Assembly (NCBI RefSeq): GCF_002233675.1 | Contig: NZ_NMUQ01000002.1 | Coordinates: 62,001 to 126,000, forward strand | Source: Paenibacillus herberti | Lineage (GTDB): Bacteria; Bacillota; Bacilli; Paenibacillales; Paenibacillaceae | Length of the DNA stretch: 64,000 bases | Direction of reading: 5' to 3' | Part shown: piece by piece, positions 52,606-61,786 of the stretch | Layout: each line of letters opens with the position of its first letter | Position numbering within the stretch: position 1 is the first letter of the stretch | Position numbers and translations under genes: made by a program | The notes under the pieces: generated by a model | What the model was told of the DNA's origin: nothing | What the model saw: the letters and a program-made list of their open reading frames with translations, nothing else | Database searches by the model: none

Positions 52606-53756
52606 GACCGTTCTACCTCCGTAGCGTATGCGTAATAGCCATGGCGCTCATTATGCTGATTTTAAGCGGCTGTAATGAATTCAGGACAAACAGGGTCTAT
52701 GTGAAAGCAATCGGATTTGATTATCGAGACGGGGAATATATCATTCATGCCCAGGTACTGGATTTTTCCAACGAGGCCAAAAGTGAATCCGGCACTATCG
52801 CGAACAGTAAAACCCCCATCTGGACAGGAGAAAGTCGCGGTAAAACCCTCGATGAAGCAACAGATCAGTTATTGAATACTTCGCAGGAGCGGTTAGATTT
52901 TTCCCATGTGACGTCGATCTTGATGTCCCCCGGAGCGCTTAAAAAAATATCACGCAACGATTTGTCCCAGCTGCTCGCGGAATATCCCGAAATACGTCTC
53001 AATATTTGGATGTACGGAACGAATTTGCCAATTGATGAAGTGTTCATTACGAAGTCGTTTTTCAATAGTTCGAATACATCCTCGCTGCTGCATTCCCCCG
53101 AAACTGTCTATAGGCAGCGATCGGCTATTGAGCCTGTATACTTCTTCAAGCTAATTAGGGAGATGGACCATCCTGCAATGTCTGATTACGTTCCTGAGAT
53201 CAGCATCGACAAATCCACCTGGAAAACGGATCTCAAGGATAGTCCTAAGCTGGACATTACGGGCGCTCACTTTTTTCAAAACGGGAAATATAAAGGCAGG
53301 ATGAGCCGAGATCAGCTTGCGGGCTGGCCTTGGATGAATCCAACCATGAGGCAATGGGATTTGAACGTACGGATAGGGGGCAAACGCTTCGGAACCGCAA
53401 CTTTCAGCCGTACAAAAGTGAAGGTACGATATCGTATGAATGCAAGCAACGATCCCGTGTTCGATGTCGATATCCATGCAAAAGCCGTGATGTCTTTCCG
53501 CCAAGATAAAACGCCTCTAAAAGAAGTAGGACAGGCTGCCGCTAAAATAATTGAAGCTCAGATACGCACCACGTTTAGAAATGCACTGGACAAACAAGTG
53601 GATATCTACCAGTTCACTGAAATTTACTATCGCAAAAATTATAGGGATTGGTCCAAACGAACTTCCGCAGGCAATCAGTTTATTCTGACGGAGGATTCTC
53701 TGGGAGGGATCCGGGTAAAGATTGATTTGCAGATTCCAGGAAAATATAAACCTTGA
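52602..53756 (+). CDS. Germinant receptor subunit C (Ger(x)C lipoprotein)
   Basis: 384-residue lipoprotein with signal peptide VCVIAMALIMLILSGCNE (lipobox LSGC). The Ger(x)C fold is recognisable by YVKAIGFDYRDGEYIIHAQVLDFS near the N-terminus, TGESRGKTLDEATDQLLNTSQERLDFSH, the central GAHFFQNGKYKGRMSRDQLAGW and the C-terminal helix-strand pattern. It is anchored on the outer surface of the spore inner membrane as the third part of the receptor. It starts inside the end of the A gene (ATGA). Confidence 0.93.
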   Translation: MRPFYLRSVCVIAMALIMLILSGCNEFRTNRVYVKAIGFDYRDGEYIIHAQVLDFSNEAKSESGTIANSKTPIWTGESRGKTLDEATDQLLNTSQERLDFSHVTSILMSPGALKKISRNDLSQLLAEYPEIRLNIWMYGTNLPIDEVFITKSFFNSSNTSSLLHSPETVYRQRSAIEPVYFFKLIREMDHPAMSDYVPEISIDKSTWKTDLKDSPKLDITGAHFFQNGKYKGRMSRDQLAGWPWMNPTMRQWDLNVRIGGKRFGTATFSRTKVKVRYRMNASNDPVFDVDIHAKAVMSFRQDKTPLKEVGQAAAKIIEAQIRTTFRNALDKQVDIYQFTEIYYRKNYRDWSKRTSAGNQFILTEDSLGGIRVKIDLQIPGKYKP

Positions 53757-53768
53757 TCAGAGCATCCG

Positions 53769-54590
53769 TCAGATGCTCCAGTCCAGCCACTGTTCATGGC
53801 GCTTTTCCAATCTGGACAGCCAGTCTGCGCTTACCCGGATCGCTTCCTCCTGATGAGTCCGTGTGGAGTAGGTGTGATCAGCTTGGAAAATGATTTCCTT
53901 GTCGCATAATCCATCCCCACGCGTCCAGAACATCTTCTGATACAGGAAGCTGTAATCAGCCGGGATCACATCATCGCTGGTGCCGTGCACCAACAATACA
54001 TCCCCGCTGAAACGGACTGCGGCCTGGAACGGCTGATGCTGTTGCAGGGAATGGAAAAAGGTAGGCTCAAGCGTGTAGCCTGCATGATCGGTCGACCCCT
54101 TCAGGACGGCCTCGTCATAGCTGCCGCGGCCGACAATACGCACAATATCGTTGAATGGATAGCCGACAGCAGACCAAAGAATGAGCCGGTTTACCCGCTT
54201 ATCCTTGGCAGCTGTATACAGCGCAACTGCTCCGCCAAGGCTATGTCCAAGCAGCGTCACCCGCTGCGGATCGACGCAATCCATCGACAGCACATAGTCA
54301 AGGGCGGTGCGCGTTTGTTCAACCATGGAATCGAAGCCGAGAGCGCCGTAGCTACCCGAGCTTTCTCCACAGCCGCCATAGTCAAACCGTAGCACGAAAG
54401 AGCCTCCGGCTGCGAATGCCCGAGCCGTCTTCACAAACAGTCGATCTACTCCGATGCGACTGCCGATGAAGCCGTGGCAGATGACAATGACCGGTTGGCG
54501 CTCCTCCGAAGCTGCCGGATAATGCAGCGTTGCCGTGAGCTCCAGTTCCTTATGACGCAAGATCAGCTGTTTTTCCATAGGTATCAGCAT
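53769..54590 (-). CDS. Alpha/beta hydrolase (serine esterase-like)
   Basis: 273-residue cytosolic hydrolase. ICHGFIGSRIG forms the oxyanion region, RFDYGGCGESSGSYG precedes the nucleophile elbow LLGHSLGGAVAL, and the acid and His of the triad are in HGTSDDVIP and FQADHTYSTRT. The substrate is unknown; sequence pattern resembles BAAT/FrsA-like and YtmA-like hydrolases. The start at 54590 has GGGAG at six bases; a second ATG four codons later is possible. It converges on the germination operon with 12 bp between stops. Confidence 0.88.
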   Translation of the reverse strand: MLIPMEKQLILRHKELELTATLHYPAASEERQPVIVICHGFIGSRIGVDRLFVKTARAFAAGGSFVLRFDYGGCGESSGSYGALGFDSMVEQTRTALDYVLSMDCVDPQRVTLLGHSLGGAVALYTAAKDKRVNRLILWSAVGYPFNDIVRIVGRGSYDEAVLKGSTDHAGYTLEPTFFHSLQQHQPFQAAVRFSGDVLLVHGTSDDVIPADYSFLYQKMFWTRGDGLCDKEIIFQADHTYSTRTHQEEAIRVSADWLSRLEKRHEQWLDWSI

Positions 54591-54751
54591 CCCTTTCTCC
54601 CAACTCTTTCGCTACTTACGGAAGAGTTTTTTTATATATAATTATTCCGACCAATTTAGTGTGATATAAGTTGAATTCAGCTTATCATCCGCCATAACCT
54701 GTTGTCAATCTCCATCAGCCCATCTACTCGCCGAGCAAGCGCCAGGATGAA

Positions 54752-54793
54752 AAAATCGCGAGCCGCCTTAGTTTAAGGACAGTTCGCGATTTC
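54752..54793 (-). terminator. Terminator of the two-component operon
   Basis: AAATCGCGA/TCGCGATTT with an inner CCTTA/TAAGG pair; on the minus strand the stem is followed by TTTTTT. The rest of 54591-54907 shows no other feature I can support. Confidence 0.85.
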
Positions 54794-54907
54794 ATGCTTC
54801 ATAATTGAGCTTCGTCTATAGTGCTTTCCTGTCGTCTCCGAATGGAACGGCTTCTTTTGAGTTACTCTAATACCAAATCCCTCAAAGTGAGCAAGGAGGT
54901 TCACAGC

Positions 54908-55027
54908 ATGCCTGTTATTTTGGATTGGATCACCCGTCACTGGGTATCGGTGTCCGTGTCAGCCGCCCTGCTGGCGGCCTGTCTGTTCGTACTCGTCAAT
55001 CGCAAGTCGTTGTTCTACAAGGAATAG
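54908..55027 (+). CDS. Small single-pass membrane protein (39 aa)
   Basis: A short gene with one of the best ribosome sites in the window (GCAAGGAGGTTCACAGC then ATG). The product has one membrane helix (WVSVSVSAALLAACLFVLV) framed by an N-terminal MPVILDWITRH and a basic C-terminal NRKSLFYKE. It lies on the strand opposite to, and 8 bp from, the stop of the histidine kinase gene. I do not recognise it. The initiation signal and clean topology make it more likely real than most frames of this size. Confidence 0.6.
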   Translation: MPVILDWITRHWVSVSVSAALLAACLFVLVNRKSLFYKE

Positions 55028-55035
55028 AAATGGTC

Positions 55036-56448
55036 CTAGAAGCTCTCGCCTTCTTCTTGGTGCTGGAGCAATACGGGAAAACGCAACATAACGGTAGTGC
55101 CTACACCCGGCTCGCTATCCAGTTGAAGAGAACCTCCATGCAGTTCCACGATCTCCTTGCAGATAGCAAGGCCAAGCCCGCTTCCGGAACGGGATAGGCC
55201 ACCTTTGTAAAACTTCTCTGTCACATGGGGCAAATCTTCGGGTGCGATGCCGACGCCATTATCGGCCACGATAAGCACCGCATGATGTCCTTCCCGTGAA
55301 GCACTGACGCGCACCGCTCCTCCCTCGGGAGTGAACTTAAAGGCATTATCAATCAAGTTAATAAGTACCTGACGCAGCCGATTAGGGTCACCCATCACTA
55401 GCAGCGGTTCCGGCTCCAGGAAGCTCAGCAGGCGAACGCTTGTCTCTTCCTGGCGCACCATCTGCTGTGTTACGCATTCACGCACCGGCAAGTTGAGGTC
55501 CAGCTCCTCCAGATGAAGGTCCATGCTACCGGAGCTGAGCTTGGAGAAATCGAGCAGATCCTCAACAAGCCCCGTCAGCCTCTCGGTTTCCCGAGAAATA
55601 ATGCCTAGCCCCTCTTGGACTTCCTCCTGACGCGATTCGGGGGACGCAAGCGTTTCGCTCCATCCCTTGATCGCAGTTAGCGGAGTACGCAGCTCATGCG
55701 ATACGGAGGAGATAAAATCGTTCTTGAGCTTCTCACGTTTATTCAGCTCCACAGCCAACGTATGCAGCGTATCGGACAGCTGTCCAATCTCGTCCCGCCC
55801 GCCAGAGCCGCTCATCCCTCGCTCCCAGTCCCCATCCGCCATATGCCTCGCTCGCCGAGTCAGATCTCGAAGCGGCCGCACGATCCGATTCGCCATCCAC
55901 ATGCTAAGCATTAGGAACAGCAGGATGACAGCGGCCGCCGCGATCAGCGTGAACCGCACCAGTAACGACACCATTTTGTCTACTTCCTTCAGCGAGGCCG
56001 AATAGCGGACGATCGAAATGATACGGCCTTCCCGAAGTAGCGGCGCAGAAGCAGCCACTATGCTCTCTCCAGTGGCATCGTCATTGCCGTACCAGGCAGC
56101 AGAATCGCCCTCCGCCGCGTTGACGACATCCGGCGTGCGGATCGTGCGGCTGTCACTGAAGCCGTCCGAATCCATAATCATGCGGCCGTCCGGCTGCAGC
56201 AATTGGATGCGAGCGTTCGATTCGGCCATATTTTGCAGCATATAGCTGGCTCGCTCATTAAGCCCCATCCACTGCATGGACCGCGCATGCAGCGACATCG
56301 AGGTCACGACACGCTGCTTCATAGCGCTAGAGGCGCTCCCGTAATAGTAGTTCAAGATTAGAGTTAAAAACATGCCGCCAATCACAATAACGGTCAGCAT
56401 GATGAGCAGCAGATAACTAAATACCATCTTGGTCCTGAGGCTCTTCAT
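55036..56448 (-). CDS. Sensor histidine kinase (HAMP-HisKA-HATPase)
   Basis: 470-residue membrane kinase of the ResE/WalK-like class. Helix 1 (VFSYLLLIMLTVIVIGGMFL) and helix 2 (LIAAAAVILLFLMLSMWMAN) bracket an extracellular sensor of about 125 residues. HAMP (RIVRPLRDLTRRARHMADGDW) leads to the phosphoacceptor motif SSVSHELRTPLTAIKGW, then the N, G1 and G2 boxes (LINLIDNAFKF, VADNGVGIAPEDL, SGLGLAICKEI). The ATG at 56448 overlaps the response-regulator stop (ATGA). The stimulus is unknown. Confidence 0.92.
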   Translation of the reverse strand: MKSLRTKMVFSYLLLIMLTVIVIGGMFLTLILNYYYGSASSAMKQRVVTSMSLHARSMQWMGLNERASYMLQNMAESNARIQLLQPDGRMIMDSDGFSDSRTIRTPDVVNAAEGDSAAWYGNDDATGESIVAASAPLLREGRIISIVRYSASLKEVDKMVSLLVRFTLIAAAAVILLFLMLSMWMANRIVRPLRDLTRRARHMADGDWERGMSGSGGRDEIGQLSDTLHTLAVELNKREKLKNDFISSVSHELRTPLTAIKGWSETLASPESRQEEVQEGLGIISRETERLTGLVEDLLDFSKLSSGSMDLHLEELDLNLPVRECVTQQMVRQEETSVRLLSFLEPEPLLVMGDPNRLRQVLINLIDNAFKFTPEGGAVRVSASREGHHAVLIVADNGVGIAPEDLPHVTEKFYKGGLSRSGSGLGLAICKEIVELHGGSLQLDSEPGVGTTVMLRFPVLLQHQEEGESF

Positions 56449-57533
56449 CGCGTCGCGCCTCTGTACCATCGGTAACCGAAGCCCCATACCGTCTCAATTA
56501 TGACCGGCTCGGAGGGATCATCCTCCACCTTCTGGCGAATCCGACGAATATTGACGTCGACTACTTTGAGGTCTCCGGCATAATATCGTCCCCATACCTC
56601 GGTCAAAATCTCATCGCGGCTCACGCTTTGGCCATACCGATCTAACAGCAACTTCACGAGTGACCATTCTGTCGGGGTCAATAAGATCTCCCGATCATTT
56701 TTCCAAAATCTGCGCTCACTATCGGAAAGACGGAACGCTCCATAATGCCGGATATCATGCGGCGGTCTAGGCTCAGGATTAGGGTGAGCTGTCGCAGCAG
56801 AATAGCCCGAGCTTGCCTGCGCTGTGGCAGGCTGCTTATGCTGATTCGCAGCTTGGAGAGCCTCGTAACCGGGCAGTAATGCTGATTCACGAGTACTGAT
56901 GCCAGCAGCCTCAGCGGAGCCTGCTTCCGGCAAAGGAATAAAGCGGCCATTGGTAGGGCCGGCTGACTCTTGAAGGGTTCCGGTATTAGGCTGCTGCTCG
57001 TTGTTGGCTTCTGCTGGAGTTGCAGCAACGGCATCGGGTTCGAACTGCCGCTCGTTGTTGGCTTCTGCTGGACTTGCTGCAACGGCAACGGGTTCGAACT
57101 GCCGCTCGTTGTTGGCTTCTGCTGGACTTGCTGCAACGGCAACGGCATCGGGTTCGGCCGGGTCCGGCAAGCGCATCCGCCTGGCTAGCGAGCGGATGCG
57201 CGCCATCAGCTCGCCGGGGCTGAACGGCTTTTGAATATAGTCATCCGCCCCCAGCTCAAGCCCCTGGATCTTGTCTTGCTCCTGTGACTTCGCTGTGAGC
57301 ATAATGATGCCCATCGTCGGATATGCTTCGCGCAAAGCCGAACAAACTTCTAGTCCGGATATGCCGGGAAGCATAATGTCCAGCAACGCAATATCCGGTG
57401 GCCCATGCTGCGCAACAAGTTGCAACGCCTGTTCACCGCTGCTTGCTTCCATCGGCTCCATATCAGAGCGCTTCAGATTGATCCGCACAAAACCGCGAAT
57501 GGCTTCCTCGTCCTCAACCAGCAAAATTTTCAC
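56445..57533 (-). CDS. OmpR-family response regulator with repeat-expanded linker
   Basis: 362 residues, about 130 longer than usual OmpR regulators. The receiver (LLVEDEEAI, LLDIMLPGISG with the phosphoacceptor Asp near 52, MLTAKS, IQKPF) and the C-terminal winged helix (GAFRLSDSERRFW, LTPTEWSLVKLLLDRYGQSVSRDEIL, VDVNIRRIRQKVEDDP) are both complete. Between them lie about 145 residues of low-complexity linker with three copies of an 18-residue unit such as AVAASPAEANNERQFEP. The start is the GTG at 57533 after GGGGAAGGAAAGC. It is the first gene of the operon with the kinase. Confidence 0.9.
   Translation of the reverse strand: MKILLVEDEEAIRGFVRINLKRSDMEPMEASSGEQALQLVAQHGPPDIALLDIMLPGISGLEVCSALREAYPTMGIIMLTAKSQEQDKIQGLELGADDYIQKPFSPGELMARIRSLARRMRLPDPAEPDAVAVAASPAEANNERQFEPVAVAASPAEANNERQFEPDAVAATPAEANNEQQPNTGTLQESAGPTNGRFIPLPEAGSAEAAGISTRESALLPGYEALQAANQHKQPATAQASSGYSAATAHPNPEPRPPHDIRHYGAFRLSDSERRFWKNDREILLTPTEWSLVKLLLDRYGQSVSRDEILTEVWGRYYAGDLKVVDVNIRRIRQKVEDDPSEPVIIETVWGFGYRWYRGATR
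56997..57158 (-). repeat. 54-bp tandem repeat, three copies, coding for the regulator linker
   Basis: Units begin at 56997, 57051 and 57105; each starts CTCGTTGTTGGCTTCTGCTG on the plus strand and the last is slightly divergent. The period is 54 bp, so copy-number change keeps the reading frame. Confidence 0.9.
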
Positions 57534-57608
57534 CGCTTTCCTTCCCCTCCCTTCTCTCCGCATCGTTCTATATGACTCCATCGGGCACTAAAAATGCCGC
57601 AGAAATAA

Positions 57609-59375
57609 TCAATTGGAAGGCAGCAGCCTCAGGGAAGAGGCCAACTGCTCATGGGTCATTCGCATCGCAACATAACGATTCAACTCTTCTTTAGGCCAGC
57701 CATCTTCCTCCGTCGGCTTTTTCTCCTCAACAGCTGAGTAAACGATCCCTCCGACAGTACGCAAGCTGACAAGCTTGCGCCCCTTGCCCTCCATCCGGCT
57801 CGACCAGCTATCCCATTCTTTGATAGGTACACCGTACAACGTCCATAGCGGGGCTCTGCGACCTGACTTGGCATTGTAATACTCCAATTGAATGATTAAG
57901 CTGTTGTCATCGCTCGGACGGGATAGTGTGAATTGGCCTCTCCAGCGAGATGGGATTTGAACCGATATGCCATTTTTATAATCATTGTACTCCAAAGAAA
58001 TTGGGAGGAACATTTCCTCGTAAACCGATAGCTTCGGCTCTAACCTTAGCTCTGGTTTTAGATTTGGCCGTGTCTTGGGAGGCCGTGCCTGCGGTGGCAT
58101 CTCTGTAGCCTCGCCGTCAAAGTATACCGCGCTGGCCAGATCCCCGTTCCACTGCGTCCATTCCGTGTAATAAATAGGATTGGAGTCCATTGGGCTGTTC
58201 AGCATGGTGGAGCTGGCCGATGGGCTGGGAGTCGCCGACTGGCCTGGAGCAGGCACCTGCTCGCGCCATTCCAGAATTCCGTCCCCGTTAATATCGGTGT
58301 GATCCATCGATCCCGTGCTGTAGCCAAGCTCCTTCTTATTGGAAGGTGGATAGACCTGTTGTAAACCTTCGTTGATCCATACGGCCATAAGTGAGACCGA
58401 ATATTGGGCTCCGGCGATTCCTTCAACGATAACGCCGTATTTATTCTTGGCAATCTTGCCAATTGCAAGACCCTCATAAAAAGTAGCAGACTGCAAAGGA
58501 AGCAAAGCCGAACGGACAAGATCTCCCTCACCTAGCCGGTAAACCTCCAGTTGGGGCTTGTTCGGGCTGTCTGGACGCCGGATAAGCACCAGCTCCTGCT
58601 TACCGTTTCCATCCACATCACCGGTATCCGCCCACTCATAGCTGAGCTCCGCAATCGGCTTCAGCAAACGTCCCTCCTCCGATTCCTCAAAGGAAGGCTT
58701 CAGCATGGAATAAACCTGCACCTCGTACTGCTGCCAGCTCAAGGTGTTGCCCGGCTGATTGACCGCCCAGCCCGCGATTAGCTCCGGCCGCTTGTCCCCG
58801 TTCATGTCGACAAAAGACAGCCATTCCAGACTTACGCCTACGCCAGAACGCAGCACAGCCCATGGCTTCCATTCACCAGCCTCCTGGCGAGCAATCATTA
58901 AACGCGAACTGCCGTATGTCTCAACGTAGGTCAATACGGCCTCTTGTTTGCCATCTCCGTCCATATCAATGGAGCGAATCGCCTCCGACTGCCGCTCCCG
59001 TGCCGGCAGAGACAACGAGCTTCCGACAGGAAGCAGGTCTCTCAGCTTCGCAGTAACTCCGCCAGCTTGCTGGACTGTCTCAGGCGCGCCTAACAAATCA
59101 GCAGGCGCGGCCGTATAACGGCAACCAGCCATAACAAAAATGAACGCCGCCAGCACCACCAGCAGTTTGATCTTGCTTCGCTTCTTAAGAGTGGTTGATT
59201 GGCTCCAGTTAGGTTGATACCGACGGACCCCAGTAGCGGAAGAGGGATGCTCCCTGTCCACTTTTGGACAGGAGGCATCCCCTCCGTCTCCAGCACCGGA
59301 AGCGACGGCAGTCTGCCTTGCCACTTCCGGGAGACCGGATCGGTTATTGAATTTAGGATCGTTTCCATTGCTCAA
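57609..59375 (-). CDS. VCBS/FG-GAP-repeat lipoprotein
   Basis: 588 residues. A transmembrane or signal segment (KLLVVLAAFIFVMAGC) ends in a lipobox-like MAGC at about residue 84. The extracellular part has calcium-binding-type repeats of a beta-propeller: SIDMDGDGKQEAVLTY, FVDMNGDKRPELIAG, ADTGDVDGNGKQELVLI and HTDINGDGILEWREQ. A C-terminal domain of about 150 residues (YKNGISVQIPSRWRGQFTLSRP) resembles surface-protein beta domains. The only start with a ribosome site is a TTG at 59375 (GGAG at 5 bases), which leaves an unusual 65-residue cytoplasmic stretch before the signal segment. Confidence 0.8.
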   Translation of the reverse strand: MSNGNDPKFNNRSGLPEVARQTAVASGAGDGGDASCPKVDREHPSSATGVRRYQPNWSQSTTLKKRSKIKLLVVLAAFIFVMAGCRYTAAPADLLGAPETVQQAGGVTAKLRDLLPVGSSLSLPARERQSEAIRSIDMDGDGKQEAVLTYVETYGSSRLMIARQEAGEWKPWAVLRSGVGVSLEWLSFVDMNGDKRPELIAGWAVNQPGNTLSWQQYEVQVYSMLKPSFEESEEGRLLKPIAELSYEWADTGDVDGNGKQELVLIRRPDSPNKPQLEVYRLGEGDLVRSALLPLQSATFYEGLAIGKIAKNKYGVIVEGIAGAQYSVSLMAVWINEGLQQVYPPSNKKELGYSTGSMDHTDINGDGILEWREQVPAPGQSATPSPSASSTMLNSPMDSNPIYYTEWTQWNGDLASAVYFDGEATEMPPQARPPKTRPNLKPELRLEPKLSVYEEMFLPISLEYNDYKNGISVQIPSRWRGQFTLSRPSDDNSLIIQLEYYNAKSGRRAPLWTLYGVPIKEWDSWSSRMEGKGRKLVSLRTVGGIVYSAVEEKKPTEEDGWPKEELNRYVAMRMTHEQLASSLRLLPSN

Positions 59376-59485
59376 GCCTTCTCCGCGCCTCCTCTTCCGG
59401 CCGTTGATGACGGCTTCGCTAGTCTTATCGACCGCGCCTTCAACCCGAATCTATTAGTTTAATGGGCCGTTCCTTCTTTTCCGAC

Positions 59486-60388
59486 TTATGGAAGTTTATC
59501 CACGGTTACGAAGGAATAGCCTTTATCTCGCAAATCGTCGATGATCAGTGGCAGCAGCTCCGGTGTTTTCAATTTGCTGCCGAAGGAGTGCATAAGGATA
59601 TTGCTGCCGGGTTTCGTGTTTTGGTTGACGTTAGCACGCATATCCTTTACGGATGTACCTGCCCAGTCTCGGGTATCGACATCCCATAACACCTGCTTGC
59701 GGCCTGTATTTTTCAGGTAGGCTCTGAGCTGGGACGAGCTCGCCCCGTAGGCTGGGCGGAAGAAATTTGTCGTGAAGCCCACAGCCTCTTTAATTAGTTT
59801 ATCATTATCCTCGATTTGTTGCTTAATCTTTGACCTGCTTGATTTTCCCAAGTTCGCATGATTATTGGAATGATTACCGATTAAATGGCCTTCATCAACG
59901 ATGCGCTTCATAATTTCAGGGTACTGCTCCACCTGGACACCGACCACAAAAAATGTCGCTTTAATGTTTTCACGCTTAAGAATATCCAAAATCTTGACCG
60001 TTGTTTTCGGATCCGGCCCATCATCGAAAGTAAGCGCGACCACCTTGTCGCCCCTCTTTACGATGCCCTTTTTCGCATTGGACACATCCGCGGGATTCTT
60101 AGTCGACTGCGGCGATGTAGGAGGCTGAACAGCGATTGGCTCATTGGAACTTTGTGCTTTGCCTGTAGCTCCATTCTCGGATTGGACGACGTTGAAGCCT
60201 CCAGCCTCTACTTTGCCCGCCAGTTCGGCCTGTCCGCAGCCGCTGGCTGCAGCAGTTAGGACGATGGCCAGCGGCAATATAAGGAACGGCTTGGCGAAGC
60301 GGCCAGCCATCGTATGTATATTGGAAATAGAATTGGAATTAGATTTATTGGGGCCGGAGTCAGAAGATGGGTTATGTTCAGTAATCAT
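59486..60388 (-). CDS. Polysaccharide deacetylase (NodB family, CE4)
   Basis: 300-residue secreted enzyme. The signal peptide (FLILPLAIVLTAAASGCG) has a lipobox-like SGC and is preceded by a polar 30-residue stretch. After a Ser/Pro/Thr linker the NodB domain shows the metal and catalytic motifs VALTFDDGPDP, GNHSNNHANL and FFRPAYGAS, with VDTRDWAG and the late NILMHSF containing the catalytic His. It probably removes acetyl groups from peptidoglycan or a wall polysaccharide. Ribosome site GGAGAG at nine bases. Confidence 0.92.
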   Translation of the reverse strand: MITEHNPSSDSGPNKSNSNSISNIHTMAGRFAKPFLILPLAIVLTAAASGCGQAELAGKVEAGGFNVVQSENGATGKAQSSNEPIAVQPPTSPQSTKNPADVSNAKKGIVKRGDKVVALTFDDGPDPKTTVKILDILKRENIKATFFVVGVQVEQYPEIMKRIVDEGHLIGNHSNNHANLGKSSRSKIKQQIEDNDKLIKEAVGFTTNFFRPAYGASSSQLRAYLKNTGRKQVLWDVDTRDWAGTSVKDMRANVNQNTKPGSNILMHSFGSKLKTPELLPLIIDDLRDKGYSFVTVDKLP

Positions 60389-60573
60389 GATTGCAAACTC
60401 TCCTATTTCTATCAGATGAATCTATCGTATCAGACCTAATAAGAGGAGGAGTTACAATCCGGTTACACTGTATGACAGCATTCCTTACCGTTCGACACCA
60501 GCCACTCTAATACAATTGACCCTATAAAGTTCGTATTCGGCATGATTGTAAAGGGGGTCGGCTTGGCATGTCA

Positions 60574-60612
60574 TGAAAAAAAACAGCCTGTCCCAGAGCT
60601 GGGATCAGGCTA
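60574..60612 (-). terminator. Terminator of the tagO/wecA-like gene
   Basis: AGCCTG-TCCCA and TGGGA-CAGGCT pair around a 4-base loop; on the minus strand the stem is followed by a run of T (GTTTTTTTT). Confidence 0.9.
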
Positions 60613-60630
60613 TTGTCGATTCTACCAGAG

Positions 60631-61587
60631 CTATTGTGCCAATAGCAGCACGATGGAAAATAGGCCAAAGCAGATGTTCATCAGATAGAGAAATGAAACG
60701 ACTTGAACGGGCTTGAGGCCGGCGGCCAACAGCCGGTAGTGAGCTTGCGAAGCATCCGCCTGGTAGAAGGGAACGCCATTGCGGATTCTAGAAATTACGA
60801 CGCGCACATTATCCAAAATGGGTACGCCCAGCGAGAGGATCGGGATGAACAGCGACAGCATAGTCGCTTGCTTGAATGCCCCGTCAAGCGCGATGACACC
60901 GAGCATAAAGCCTAGATAGGTGGCTCCTGCATCGCCCATGAACACTTTGGCTGGCGGGCGGTTGTACAAGAGATAACCGGCAGAGATGCCGACCGTAATG
61001 ACGGCCATCATCGCCGAGCTCTGCTGACCCATGACCAGCGCCACAACGAGCAGCGTACCCGCTGAGATGGCAGACAATCCCCCGGCTAAGCCATCCATGC
61101 CGTCCGTGAAGTTGATGACCGTGGTCACTCCGAAGATCCACAGAACGGTGAACAGGAACGAAAGCCAGTCCGGCAGCGTCACGTAGGAGCCATTGAATGG
61201 ATTTTCAAATCCCGAAAAAACGATGCCTGAGAGATAAACAAGAACGGCTGCGGACAATTGGACCGCCATTTTCGGAAGGGCCGGAAATTCCTTGCCATGT
61301 GTTTTGTACCAGTCATCCACCAGGCCAATTAGCAGAATCAACAGCCCCCCGCCAAGAATGGCCAACGACTGAATCCATGAATCGCGGACGAAAATTAAGT
61401 AAACAGCGGTAAAACCCGCGAATATAGCGATACCTGCGGTGAGCGGAATCGGCTCTCGATGTATTTTACGCGCGCTGTCCGAGCGCGGTTTATCTACGAA
61501 TCCAATTCGCAGCGCGACCCTGCGAAGCGGCGGAATTAATGCGACAACAATGGCGAACGAAATTATAAAAGCGATGAAATAACTCAT
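60631..61587 (-). CDS. Undecaprenyl-phosphate GlcNAc-1-phosphate transferase (TagO/WecA, MraY family)
   Basis: 318-residue integral membrane enzyme that transfers an N-acetylhexosamine-1-phosphate from UDP to undecaprenyl phosphate, the first step of teichoic acid or related wall polymers. About eleven helices. Motifs: DKPRSDSARKIHREPIP, the metal-binding GLVDDWY, NFTDGMDGLAGG, KVFMGDAGATYLGF and the C-terminal SRIRNGVPFYQADASQAHYRL. The start at 61587 follows GGGAGAGG; a longer frame to 61617 lacks it. Monocistronic. Confidence 0.9.
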   Translation of the reverse strand: MSYFIAFIISFAIVVALIPPLRRVALRIGFVDKPRSDSARKIHREPIPLTAGIAIFAGFTAVYLIFVRDSWIQSLAILGGGLLILLIGLVDDWYKTHGKEFPALPKMAVQLSAAVLVYLSGIVFSGFENPFNGSYVTLPDWLSFLFTVLWIFGVTTVINFTDGMDGLAGGLSAISAGTLLVVALVMGQQSSAMMAVITVGISAGYLLYNRPPAKVFMGDAGATYLGFMLGVIALDGAFKQATMLSLFIPILSLGVPILDNVRVVISRIRNGVPFYQADASQAHYRLLAAGLKPVQVVSFLYLMNICFGLFSIVLLLAQ

Positions 61588-61743
61588 TTCCCTCTCCCTT
61601 CGCTTGCATAGGCTCATTCAACTGGATTACCTTCTCCGTACCTGTATGAGTTCACTGTAATAGACATTAGCTTAATGCCCTGAATAGTAAATGAAGCGAA
61701 GATTAAAGCAACCTGAAATTTGGAGTGGTTTAAAAAGGAAAAG

Positions 61744-61786
61744 GAACAGCCCCGACCCGCCGGATACCGGCAGGTCGGGGCTGTTT
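61744..61786. terminator. Long hairpin, terminator after purD
   Basis: AACAGCCCCGACC/GGTCGGGGCTGTT extended by GCCGG/CCGGC gives about 18 paired bases. The T-run is best on the plus strand (TTTTT), while the minus strand reads TTCCTTTTCC after the stem; since the nearest upstream gene on that strand is purD, it probably ends that operon. Confidence 0.8.
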
